Positions 14,804 to 22,096 of a DNA stretch of 22,139 nucleotides are shown piece after piece. Position numbers and translations under genes: made by a program. Below the pieces are notes generated by a model, which was not told the DNA's origin, searched no databases, and saw only the letters and a program-made list of their open reading frames with translations. The DNA comes from Bacteroidales bacterium (GTDB taxonomy: Bacteria > Bacteroidota > Bacteroidia > Bacteroidales > UBA1556): contig JAOZKO010000008.1 in assembly GCA_029935325.1 (NCBI GenBank), positions 1 through 22,139 of the forward strand, written 5' to 3'. Every line of letters begins with the position of its first letter. The stretch's first letter is position 1.

Positions 14804-16338
14804 CAACAGACAAGAATATTGATCAATGGTTTGAAGATTCTCTTGGTGAGATGAAACCAATTCCATCGGCTCAGGTATGGGATGGAATTGAACAGCAATT
14901 AAATGCTGTTGATTCTGCCAATATTGAGTTTGATCAAAGTTTTGAGCAATCTCTTGGAGGAATGTCGCCTTTTGCATCAACTGAAGCATGGAATAATATT
15001 GAATCAGCGCTTAATGAAATAGATATCTCACAGAAAAAAGGAAAAAATAAATTTATTTTCTGGTTTAGTATTGCAGGATCTATAGCAGCCTTATTTATGT
15101 ATTGGTTTATGCAAATTGGTCCAAACAATCAGATGGATCAACCTTCAGCATTACAACAGATCTCTGACACAAAACAGGAATTAATAGTTTCAACACCTGC
15201 CGCGGGATATTCAAGTTCAATTTCTATAAATTCATCATCTAACGAAATTGTTGAAGAAGAAATTTCATCATACGAAACTCAAATTATAAGTCCCAATAAT
15301 GCTATTGTATCGCACACAAATAATCCAAATATAGCAAATATTGAAACTACAACTCCCATTAGGTCTAAAGCTAGAACGGAATTAGAGAAGCAACAGGAAA
15401 TCAGTAATGATGATTTAAACCTTGCTGATACCCTTGAGCAATCAAAAAACGAATTAGTATTTGCTCAAAGTATTAGCAATGATATCTTAAGTCATGAAGT
15501 AATTGATAGTATGGAAAACATAACACTTCCATCACCAACTGAAATCACATCACTTAGAGCAGCTACAGGCTTCTCTTTGGATTTATTTGCTGGACCAGAA
15601 TATATTATGAATAATGCTGCACATAGCACTAATCTTGAAGAAGGAGAAAACATATCGCTAGAGCAGACACAAGCAATGAATACTGATTTTAGCCTAGGAC
15701 TTAATATAAAGTATCATTATAATCGATTCTTTATACAATCGGGACTTACTTATAGCAATTTTGGCGAGCAGAACACTTATAAAATAACTAACGAATTTCA
15801 TGATACTAGTAATAGTTATTATATTTATAAAATAAACACTTATCATACTTACGATACAATTGGCTGGACGGATGATCCTCTTCAGCCAGGAGTTATAGTC
15901 CCATTATTAAGCTCACAAATACATACTGATACATTATCTAGCACATGGAATACCGTTGATAGTGTGTATTATAATAGTTATAATGAAGAAGTTAAAAATA
16001 GATATAGATATATTGAAATTCCAATTATGTTTGGATATCAATACGAATACAAAAATTGGAGTTTTATGGCAGCAGGGGGTGTTTCTTATGGTTTTAAAGT
16101 TGCTGAAGAAGGTAAATATATTAATGATAGCCACCTTGAAACTATTATGAAAACTAATTCACCATACTATAATTCAAATATTAATGGGATAGTAAGTTTA
16201 GGTATCGGTTATGCAATAACTAATAATATTTCCGTAATTTTGCAACCTACTTATAAATCAAATTTAACTAGTTTAACATCACAAAATACCACATACAGCA
16301 ATTTTACTTTACGTGCAGGCTTAAATGTAAAACTATAG
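14800..16338 (+). CDS. Candidate trans-envelope anti-sigma protein: duplicated motif, one membrane helix, outer-membrane-barrel-like C-terminus
   Basis: Protein of 512 residues with no signal peptide. Two copies of a roughly 28-residue motif occupy 8-35 and 45-72, exactly 37 residues apart. They share 15 identical positions, including Phe11/48, Leu15/52, Gly16/53, Met18/55, Pro20/57, Trp27/64, Ile30/67 and Leu34/71. A hydrophobic helix (about 84-103, FIFWFSIAGSIAALFMYWFM) follows KKGKNK, suggesting a cytoplasmic N-terminus. Residues 108-255 are a low-complexity Ser/Asn/Gln/Glu-rich linker. Residues 256-512, starting TGFSLDLFAGPEY and ending LRAGLNVKL, have alternating amphipathic strands like the PorT/OMP_b-brl domain. 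The ATGA overlap with the sigma gene suggests an anti-sigma role, with the repeats binding the sigma factor; this is inference. The secreted PKD protein gene follows nine bases later. Confidence 0.72.
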   Translation: MTTDKNIDQWFEDSLGEMKPIPSAQVWDGIEQQLNAVDSANIEFDQSFEQSLGGMSPFASTEAWNNIESALNEIDISQKKGKNKFIFWFSIAGSIAALFMYWFMQIGPNNQMDQPSALQQISDTKQELIVSTPAAGYSSSISINSSSNEIVEEEISSYETQIISPNNAIVSHTNNPNIANIETTTPIRSKARTELEKQQEISNDDLNLADTLEQSKNELVFAQSISNDILSHEVIDSMENITLPSPTEITSLRAATGFSLDLFAGPEYIMNNAAHSTNLEEGENISLEQTQAMNTDFSLGLNIKYHYNRFFIQSGLTYSNFGEQNTYKITNEFHDTSNSYYIYKINTYHTYDTIGWTDDPLQPGVIVPLLSSQIHTDTLSSTWNTVDSVYYNSYNEEVKNRYRYIEIPIMFGYQYEYKNWSFMAAGGVSYGFKVAEEGKYINDSHLETIMKTNSPYYNSNINGIVSLGIGYAITNNISVILQPTYKSNLTSLTSQNTTYSNFTLRAGLNVKL

Positions 16339-16347
16339 TAATCAAAT

Positions 16348-18126
16348 ATGAATAAAGGAAAAAACTATATATTAACTATTCTTATAATTATCTTTTTAGT
16401 AATTGGTAATATAGGAAAGACACAGGTTATTTTAAATGGATTTGTTCGGGATAATTCTACTTTAATAGGTGTTCCTAACAGAGTAGTAACTATTTTTGCC
16501 GATACGTCTTTTCAATCTGGTTTCACATATTCTAGTATTGTTACAACTAATAATCTAGGTGCTTTTACTGACACCATAAGCGTTCCAAATGGCTTAAATT
16601 ATAAGTTTTATGTGATTACATTAGATTGTTACCAGAACCCTATTATTGACTCATGCTATTCTCTTTTTCAGGCTACTATAAATCTTGACATATGCACCGG
16701 TGGATTAAATATGTGCTTATCAGATTATGTTGCATATCCTGATACCAGTAATTTTCAAATGATTCGCTTTTATAATCTATCTTCAACCAATGCAACCTCC
16801 TATCTTTGGAGTTTTGGAGATGGAGGTTTTTCTGCTGCAAAACACCCTACACATACATATAATCTTGGGACATATCAGGCTTGTTTAACAATATACGATT
16901 CAATAACAAACTGTAGTGATACATATTGCGATAGCATTTCAATCACACCAGTAATGAATTGTTCAAATAGCTTTACCTACCAACAAATAACTGCAAAGCT
17001 ATTTACTTTCAGTGGAAATATAAATAGTGCATATCCTACTATTTACAATTGGGATTTTGGAGATTTGACCACTACAAACGGCAAGAATGTACAGCATCAG
17101 TATGCACAACCCGGGAATTATACCGTGAGCTTAATGAGTACATCATTTCATCCACAAACTCTGGATACTTGTATTGATTTTTCACAACAAAATATTATAG
17201 TAACGGGCCCACCTACTGCTGGAGTATGGGGTCAAGTTTTTGCTGATTCAAATAAAGTTGACCACGGAATGGTATATATATATTCATATAAAAATGCTAA
17301 TCATGAATTAACTTTGGTTGATTCTACGGATGTTTTAAGCGTTGATAGTATAGGAATTAGCTATTATCATTTTGCAGGATTAGATTATGGTAAATATGTG
17401 ATGTTTTTGAAATTAAGACCTAATTCTTCTTTTAAGGATTCTCATGCACCAGCATATTCTGGGAATACGCTTTATTGGAACGAAGCCACCGTATCGCATC
17501 TAAATCAAGCGAGTACAAATCTTCCAATTAATCTCACTCATATTTATTCATTAAGTGGAAATTCCAGTATATCAGGATCTGTTTATGAAGGAAATAAAGT
17601 AATTCCTGGAGACCCAATCACTAATGTGCCTATTTACTTATTAGATCAGAATAAAATGGTGGTTGACTTTCTGTATTCGAATCAGAATGGCAAATACAAA
17701 TTTGAAAATCTTCCAGAACAGAAGTATTATATTTATGCTGATGTTATTAACCATAATATTTCCCCTTCAACCTGTACTGTTACTGAATTAAATCAACATC
17801 ATTCAAATATCGATATTTATATTAGCCCAGGAGCTGTAACAGGGGTAAATAGTGAAGCTATTATTAATGACATTAAAGTTTTTCCAAATCCTGCTAAAAG
17901 CTTTATTAATATAAGTTTCAGAAATTATCAATCACAAAATGTAGAATATAACCTGATTAACATATTAGGGCAAACAGTATTGCATCGTATTCAATATTCT
18001 GAAAGTCAAAATCAAGTTCAGACCAATAATATAGACATCTCTAATCTGGAGTCAGGTATTTATATCCTACAAATAAAAGTAAGTAATAAATTACTCCATA
18101 ATCAAAAGCTTATTATTACAAAATAA
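16348..18126 (+). CDS. Secreted PKD-domain protein with T9SS type A sorting signal
   Basis: Exported protein of 592 residues. The N-terminal hydrophobic signal spans about 8-25, ending GKTQ. The part up to 130 is a cysteine-containing sandwich of unknown type. Two PKD domains follow: about 138-200, with SYLWSFGDGG, HPTHTY and YQACLTI; and about 208-287, with YNWDFGD, VQHQYAQPGNYTVSL. Residues 292-400 form a further beta domain (VWGQVFADSNKVDHGMVYIYSY). Residues 405-495 resemble an SdrD-B/carboxypeptidase-regulatory module (GSVYEGNKVIPGDPITNVPIYLLD). The last 85 residues are a typical T9SS type A signal: VFPNPAKSFINISF (511-524), LINILGQTVL, LESGIYILQIK. It is the third gene of the sigma-factor unit and could be the surface partner, or a target, of the signalling proteins. 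No enzyme domain is seen. Confidence 0.83.
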   Translation: MNKGKNYILTILIIIFLVIGNIGKTQVILNGFVRDNSTLIGVPNRVVTIFADTSFQSGFTYSSIVTTNNLGAFTDTISVPNGLNYKFYVITLDCYQNPIIDSCYSLFQATINLDICTGGLNMCLSDYVAYPDTSNFQMIRFYNLSSTNATSYLWSFGDGGFSAAKHPTHTYNLGTYQACLTIYDSITNCSDTYCDSISITPVMNCSNSFTYQQITAKLFTFSGNINSAYPTIYNWDFGDLTTTNGKNVQHQYAQPGNYTVSLMSTSFHPQTLDTCIDFSQQNIIVTGPPTAGVWGQVFADSNKVDHGMVYIYSYKNANHELTLVDSTDVLSVDSIGISYYHFAGLDYGKYVMFLKLRPNSSFKDSHAPAYSGNTLYWNEATVSHLNQASTNLPINLTHIYSLSGNSSISGSVYEGNKVIPGDPITNVPIYLLDQNKMVVDFLYSNQNGKYKFENLPEQKYYIYADVINHNISPSTCTVTELNQHHSNIDIYISPGAVTGVNSEAIINDIKVFPNPAKSFINISFRNYQSQNVEYNLINILGQTVLHRIQYSESQNQVQTNNIDISNLESGIYILQIKVSNKLLHNQKLIITK

Positions 18127-18186
18127 GTATTATCCTTCAGGCTTCTTTCCTTCCAAAAATTAAGTAGTGGATGCTTACAATTCTAT

Positions 18187-18194
18187 TACCTTTG
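18187..18194 (+). promoter_or_regulatory. Bacteroidota -7 promoter element for the surE operon
   Basis: TACCTTTG fully matches TAnnTTTG and lies 26 bases before the surE ATG at 18221. Because it falls inside a longer open frame that begins at 18167, it argues for the later start. Confidence 0.6.
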
Positions 18195-18220
18195 TCGCTA
18201 AATTTATTTATATCGAAATA

Positions 18221-18994
18221 ATGAACAAACCTCTTATACTTATAACCAATGATGATGGGATAAGTGCACCTGGAATTCGCTTTTTAATTCGTATTATGCG
18301 TGATATAGCAGATGTAGTGGTTGTGGCTCCTGAAGGACCGCAATCAGCAATGAGCCATGCTATTACAATTAAAGTTCCTTTGCATTATAAAGTTATTGAG
18401 CAAAGTGATTCTTATAAGGAATATAGCTTAAATGGCACACCTGTTGACTGTGTTAAATTTGCTTTACATCAGTTGATGGAAAGGAAACCTGATTTGGTTG
18501 TTTCGGGAATAAATCATGGTTCTAATGCATCTATTAATATAATTTATAGCGGCACTATGGCTGCAGCAACAGAAGCGGCAATGGGCGGAATTACTGGTAT
18601 TGGTTTTTCAATTTTGGACTATGCCAATGATGCTAATTTTGAATATGCCGAAAAATATATTCGCAAAATTGTAAACCAAGTATTAGAAAAAGGATTTTTT
18701 GATAATACTGCTCTAAATGTGAATTTTCCGAAATATGAAGGGAAAGAATATAAAGGGCTAAAGGTCTGTAAACAAGCAAAAGCATATTGGAAGGAAGATT
18801 TTGATGAACGCTTTGATCCTCGCGATGGCAAGCCTTATTATTGGCTTAAAGGAACTTTTAATGTGCTCGAAGAAGATAAACAAACTGATGAATGGGCACT
18901 TAAAAATAATTATGTTTCATTGGTCCCTATTCAGTTCGATTTTACTGCATATCAAAGAATTAATGAACTAAAACACTGGGAGGAATTATGCTAA
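18221..18994 (+). CDS. surE: 5'/3'-nucleotidase SurE
   Basis: Cytoplasmic metal-dependent nucleoside monophosphate phosphatase of 257 residues (E. coli 253). The four metal ligands of the family are present: Asp11 and Asp12 in ITNDDG, Ser42 in PQSAMSH and Asn98 in SGINHG; their spacing (31 and 56 residues) equals that of characterised SurE proteins. YSGTMAAATEA (109-119) and SLNGTPVDCV (69-78) are further hallmarks. The open frame extends 18 codons upstream to an ATG at 18167, but the family start MNKPLILITNDDG and the -7 element at 18187-18194 show that translation begins at 18221. The gene heads a four-gene operon with lpxB, an arrangement familiar in this phylum, and overlaps the next gene by seven bases. 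Confidence 0.96.
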   Translation: MNKPLILITNDDGISAPGIRFLIRIMRDIADVVVVAPEGPQSAMSHAITIKVPLHYKVIEQSDSYKEYSLNGTPVDCVKFALHQLMERKPDLVVSGINHGSNASINIIYSGTMAAATEAAMGGITGIGFSILDYANDANFEYAEKYIRKIVNQVLEKGFFDNTALNVNFPKYEGKEYKGLKVCKQAKAYWKEDFDERFDPRDGKPYYWLKGTFNVLEEDKQTDEWALKNNYVSLVPIQFDFTAYQRINELKHWEELC

Positions 18995-19290
18995 AATTTT
19001 TAAAGAAAGATTCATATTTACTAGGCTTTGGACTCGCTACAGTTACTCCAATAGTGGTATACTTTGTATTAACTTGGTTGGTTAATGTTTTAAGTGCAAA
19101 ATTTACCCAAGGTATTCCATTAATCAGATTCCACAATATAATATTAGTAAGTATATTTTTGAATATGCTAATCTTTGGATCATACATCAATAAATCACAA
19201 TACGATAAAAGTGGTAGAGGCATTATGGTTGTTACATTTGTTATGACAGGAATATATTTTATTTGGAGATATAAAGATTTAGCCTTTTAG
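18988..19290 (+). CDS. Small three-helix inner-membrane protein, unknown function
   Basis: Protein of 100 residues with three predicted membrane helices (about 12-34, 48-66 and 77-93) and a basic N-terminus (MLKFLKK). It starts inside the last codons of surE, overlapping by seven bases, and has an SD-like GGGAGG at 18978-18983, four bases before the ATG. Such sites are uncommon in this phylum and may help re-initiation. I do not recognise the family. Its place between surE and lpxB suggests a link to the envelope, but this is context only. Confidence 0.72.
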   Translation: MLKFLKKDSYLLGFGLATVTPIVVYFVLTWLVNVLSAKFTQGIPLIRFHNIILVSIFLNMLIFGSYINKSQYDKSGRGIMVVTFVMTGIYFIWRYKDLAF

Positions 19291-19304
19291 ATTTTAAGCT
19301 AATT

Positions 19305-20423
19305 ATGAAGTACTTTTTAATAGTAGGTGAAGCATCTGGAGACTTGCATGGAAGCAATTTAATAAAGGAGCTAAAGGCAAATGACAAAGATGCCGAATTT
19401 CAGTTTTGGGGTGGAGACTTAATGTCCCAAGCAGCAGGAAAAGAGCCTAATAAACATATTAAGGACTTAGCATTTATGGGCTTTCTAGAAGTGCTAATGA
19501 AACTGGGAAGCATTCGGCAAAATTTCAAGGATTGCAAGCAGCAAATCAAGGACTTTGGAGCAGATGCTCTAATAATGATTGATTACCCAGGATTTAACCT
19601 ACGAATAGCTCCTTTTGCAAAAGCCAATAATATAAATACATTCTATTTCATTTCACCAAAAGTATGGGCATGGAAGCAAAAGCGTGTTTTTAAAATAAAG
19701 AAATACATTGATGTGCTTTTTACCATACTTCCTTTTGAGACTGACTTTTATAAACAGTTTGATTATGATGTAAACTATGTTGGTAATCCATTGATGGATG
19801 CTATTGAGCAATTTAGGAATTCGAAGGAAGATAAATTGATAAATAATCCAAAGCCAATAGTAGCACTTTTACCAGGCAGTCGTGAGCAAGAAATAAAGCG
19901 CATACTACCATTGATGATTGATGTTGCTGATACTTTTCCAAAGTACGATTTTGTAATTGCTGGAGCTCCAGGTTTTAGCAAGGAATATTATAATGACCTT
20001 TTCAAAAAGCGAGTGTATGATGTAAGGTTTAATGAAACCTATTCCATACTTTCCAATGCGGAAGCAGCATTAGTAACCTCTGGTACAGCTACTCTTGAAA
20101 CGGCATTACTTAATATTCCTCAAGTAGTTTGCTATAAGGCCAATCAGCTTTCTTACGAAATTGGCAAAAGATTGGTTAAAGTAAGATTTATGTCCTTGGT
20201 AAATTTAATACTTGATTACGAGGTGGTTCCTGAACTCCTTCAGCATAAAATGAATTTTCAGAATTTAAAAGCAGAGCTAAGTTCAATTATAAAAGGAGGC
20301 AGCAAAAGAGATAAAATACTTATTGAATATAAAGTATTACATCATAAAGTTGGCAAGGCAGGGGCTTCAAAAAGGGTTGCAGAGGGAATTCTTGATTATT
20401 TACATAAAAAGGGAAATAATTAA
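19305..20423 (+). CDS. lpxB: Lipid-A-disaccharide synthase
   Basis: Peripheral inner-membrane glycosyltransferase (family GT19) of 372 residues (E. coli 382). It joins UDP-2,3-diacylglucosamine and lipid X to give the disaccharide of lipid A. Family landmarks are GEASGDLHG (8-16), MGFLEV (58-63), DYPGFNLR (93-100), SPKVWAWK (117-124), GNPLMD (160-165), LPGSREQEI (189-197) and TSGTATLETAL (258-268), followed by MSLVNLIL (296-303). All expected motifs are intact. This shows a Gram-negative cell with lipid A. The stop codon shares one base with the start of the SpoIID-domain gene (TAATG), so the two are probably co-translated. Confidence 0.95.
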   Translation: MKYFLIVGEASGDLHGSNLIKELKANDKDAEFQFWGGDLMSQAAGKEPNKHIKDLAFMGFLEVLMKLGSIRQNFKDCKQQIKDFGADALIMIDYPGFNLRIAPFAKANNINTFYFISPKVWAWKQKRVFKIKKYIDVLFTILPFETDFYKQFDYDVNYVGNPLMDAIEQFRNSKEDKLINNPKPIVALLPGSREQEIKRILPLMIDVADTFPKYDFVIAGAPGFSKEYYNDLFKKRVYDVRFNETYSILSNAEAALVTSGTATLETALLNIPQVVCYKANQLSYEIGKRLVKVRFMSLVNLILDYEVVPELLQHKMNFQNLKAELSSIIKGGSKRDKILIEYKVLHHKVGKAGASKRVAEGILDYLHKKGNN

Positions 20424-21589
20424 TGAGACTAATCAGTTTACTTTTCATTATTATTATCGAAATCGTTGGGATAAAGTCTGCGAAAGCAGTATTTCTTGAC
20501 ATTAGCATTTACAGCTCCTATAATGTAAAGTCTATTGATTTTAGTCCACTATCAGGAAAATATGTATTGGAAGCTGACGAGCGGATAATTCGTGATTTTC
20601 ATAAGGGAGAAGTTATTAATATTACTCCCCTTCGGGATTCTGTTTTATTACAAATAAACCATACCAATGTGGGATTATTTAAGGAAGTAAGCATTTATGG
20701 CAGAGGCTTTTTAAATGCCTTTTCTTTGAAAAATGAAACAGAGAAACTCCCCAGTCGATCCTATGATGACCACCTAAAAATCCGTATTATTGCTGGGCAA
20801 TTGCAGTTAATTAATAATGTTGATCTGGAGCATTATGTAGCAGGTGTGGTACAGTCAGAGGGCGGAGGTAGTAGCGATGATATGCAATTCTTCTTTGTTC
20901 AAGCTATTTCGTGCCGTACATATGCATTGGTAAATTACTTAAAGCATACTGTTGATGGACATAATTTATGTGATGAGGTTCATTGTCAATATTATACAGG
21001 TCGTTGTAAAAGTTCAGATATTACAAGAGCAGTAGCGCGTACAAGTGGAGAAGTAATTGTTGATAGTAATCAAAGGATGATTTCAGCAGCATTCTTTTCT
21101 AATTGTGGTGGAGAAACTGTTAATTCAGAAGATGTTTGGTCTATTCCAACTTCTTATCTCAAATCACGTACCGATAGTTTTTGCACATCTATGTCAAAGG
21201 CAAAATGGGAGCGGATAATACCAAAAGAAGAATTTCTGAAATCCTTAGATATTGCTTTCAATTTTCCTTTAGAGGACTCTCTTTTGGTTGATAGTGCGTT
21301 GAATTTCAAACAAGAACACCGAAAAACTATTTTTGTAAATCAAATACCACTTAAGCAAATGCGTAGAGAGTTTAAGCTCCGGTCAACTTTCTTTGAAACA
21401 GATGTAAAAGGTGATAAGGTTGTTTTGCATGGTCGAGGTTTTGGTCATGGTGTAGGACTATGCCAACAGGGAGCAATTCGTATGGCAGAATTAGGTTATG
21501 ATTATCATGCAATAATAAAATACTACTATAAAGACACTAAAACTCTTCACTATTCAGAGCTTAAGTATAATTTTTTACCCCAGTTCTAG
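20423..21589 (+). CDS. Exported SpoIID/LytB-domain protein (probable peptidoglycan glycan-strand enzyme)
   Basis: Protein of 388 residues with a signal peptide at about 1-22 (MRLISLLFIIIIEIVGIKSAKA). The SpoIID/LytB domain spans about 115-385. Landmarks are YVAGVVQSE (138-146), whose Glu146 corresponds to the catalytic glutamate of SpoIID, RTYAL (165-169), CDEVHCQYYTGR (183-194), AFFSNCGGET (223-232), and the C-terminal HGRGFGHGVGLCQQGA (336-351), the most conserved block of the family. SpoIID is a lytic transglycosylase acting on glycan strands stripped of peptides. In a Gram-negative, non-sporulating context the protein presumably works in the periplasm on wall turnover or division. It is the last gene of the surE-lpxB operon and overlaps lpxB by one base. 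It is complete; the reaction is inferred from the family. Confidence 0.9.
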   Translation: MRLISLLFIIIIEIVGIKSAKAVFLDISIYSSYNVKSIDFSPLSGKYVLEADERIIRDFHKGEVINITPLRDSVLLQINHTNVGLFKEVSIYGRGFLNAFSLKNETEKLPSRSYDDHLKIRIIAGQLQLINNVDLEHYVAGVVQSEGGGSSDDMQFFFVQAISCRTYALVNYLKHTVDGHNLCDEVHCQYYTGRCKSSDITRAVARTSGEVIVDSNQRMISAAFFSNCGGETVNSEDVWSIPTSYLKSRTDSFCTSMSKAKWERIIPKEEFLKSLDIAFNFPLEDSLLVDSALNFKQEHRKTIFVNQIPLKQMRREFKLRSTFFETDVKGDKVVLHGRGFGHGVGLCQQGAIRMAELGYDYHAIIKYYYKDTKTLHYSELKYNFLPQF

Positions 21590-21636
21590 ATTTTCCTTCC
21601 TCCAATATTTCACCACAATCCGCTAAGAAAAAGATT

Positions 21637-21751
21637 GTAAGATATTGTAATTTGTCTTCGCTTTGCTGCGTGTAAAGGATGGTAAAGGATGGTAAAGAAT
21701 AGTAAAGGATGGTAAAGGTTTGTAAAATATTGTAAGGAGTGGTAAAGTGGT
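21637..21751 (+). repeat. Tandem decamer array, consensus GTAAAGGATG
   Basis: Eight consecutive 10-base units run from 21672 to 21751. Units 1, 2 and 4 are identical to GTAAAGGATG, and every unit begins with GTAA; the last five bases vary more. Two further units starting GTAA (21637-21656) precede, separated by a 15-base insertion TTCGCTTTGCTGCGT. The period is exactly ten bases. It follows the SpoIID gene stop by about 50 bases. Confidence 0.85.
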
Positions 21752-21760
21752 TCACGCAAC

Positions 21761-21777
21761 TCTTAAATCAAACTCTT
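21761..21777 (+). repeat. 17-nt direct repeat, copy 1
   Basis: TCTTAAATCAAACTCTT, repeated exactly at 21901-21917, 140 bases downstream. Confidence 0.7.
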
Positions 21778-21847
21778 AATTCACATTAGCTCACGCAAAA
21801 CTAACTTGACCTACTTTCCTCTTTTTCTCTTTCCTCCTCCTCTGTCC

Positions 21848-21873
21848 TTCACCGAAGCTTTAGCGTAGGTGAA
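21848..21873. repeat. Inverted repeat / hairpin between the two direct-repeat copies
   Basis: TTCACC (21848-21853) pairs with GGTGAA (21868-21873), and GCT (21857-21859) with AGC (21862-21864), giving a 26-base hairpin with two internal mismatches. It resembles REP-like palindromes; no T-tract follows. Confidence 0.5.
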
Positions 21874-21900
21874 TTCCTCCATCCTCAACTCCCTCTTAAA

Positions 21901-21917
21901 TCTTAAATCAAACTCTT
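21901..21917 (+). repeat. 17-nt direct repeat, copy 2
   Basis: Exact second copy of the 17-mer at 21761-21777. It is preceded by another partial copy, TCTTAAA, at 21894-21900. Confidence 0.7.
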
Positions 21918-21983
21918 CAATTTCAAATCACTTTGGTTCACAACTTCTCTCGCTCTCCTCGCTTTTTTGGAACACTGATGACG

Positions 21984-22010
21984 CGGATTTATCGGATTTT
22001 TACGGATTTT
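21984..22010. repeat. CGGATTT-type short repeats
   Basis: Three units beginning CGGATTT start at 21984, 21993 and 22003, spaced nine to ten bases and following AACACTGATGACG. A similar degenerate series is at 9961-10000. It is probably a dispersed intergenic repeat. Confidence 0.45.
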
Positions 22011-22081
22011 TTTCTTTTTTTAATGGTTATCGCAAAGTCATTTCGCTTTCAACTTCCACTTCAACAACCTCCCAACCCAAA

Positions 22082-22096
22082 AGCGAAGGCTTCGCT
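22082..22096. repeat. Perfect 7-bp palindrome around one base
   Basis: AGCGAAG-G-CTTCGCT. It lies in the repeat mosaic near the window edge. Related GCGAAG/CTTCGC words recur nearby (for example TTCGCTTT at 21657). Confidence 0.4.

Noticed and set aside
18167..18220. N-terminal extension of SurE
   Set aside because: It lies upstream of the family start and contains the probable -7 promoter element.
21672..21751. CRISPR array
   Set aside because: Units are 10 bases with no spacers, and there are no cas genes; this is a simple tandem repeat.
21561..21755. Minus-strand 64-codon open frame at the decamer array
   Set aside because: Its repetitive TILYYSLPSFTILY-like product comes from translating the 10-bp repeats; it also overlaps the SpoIID gene end.
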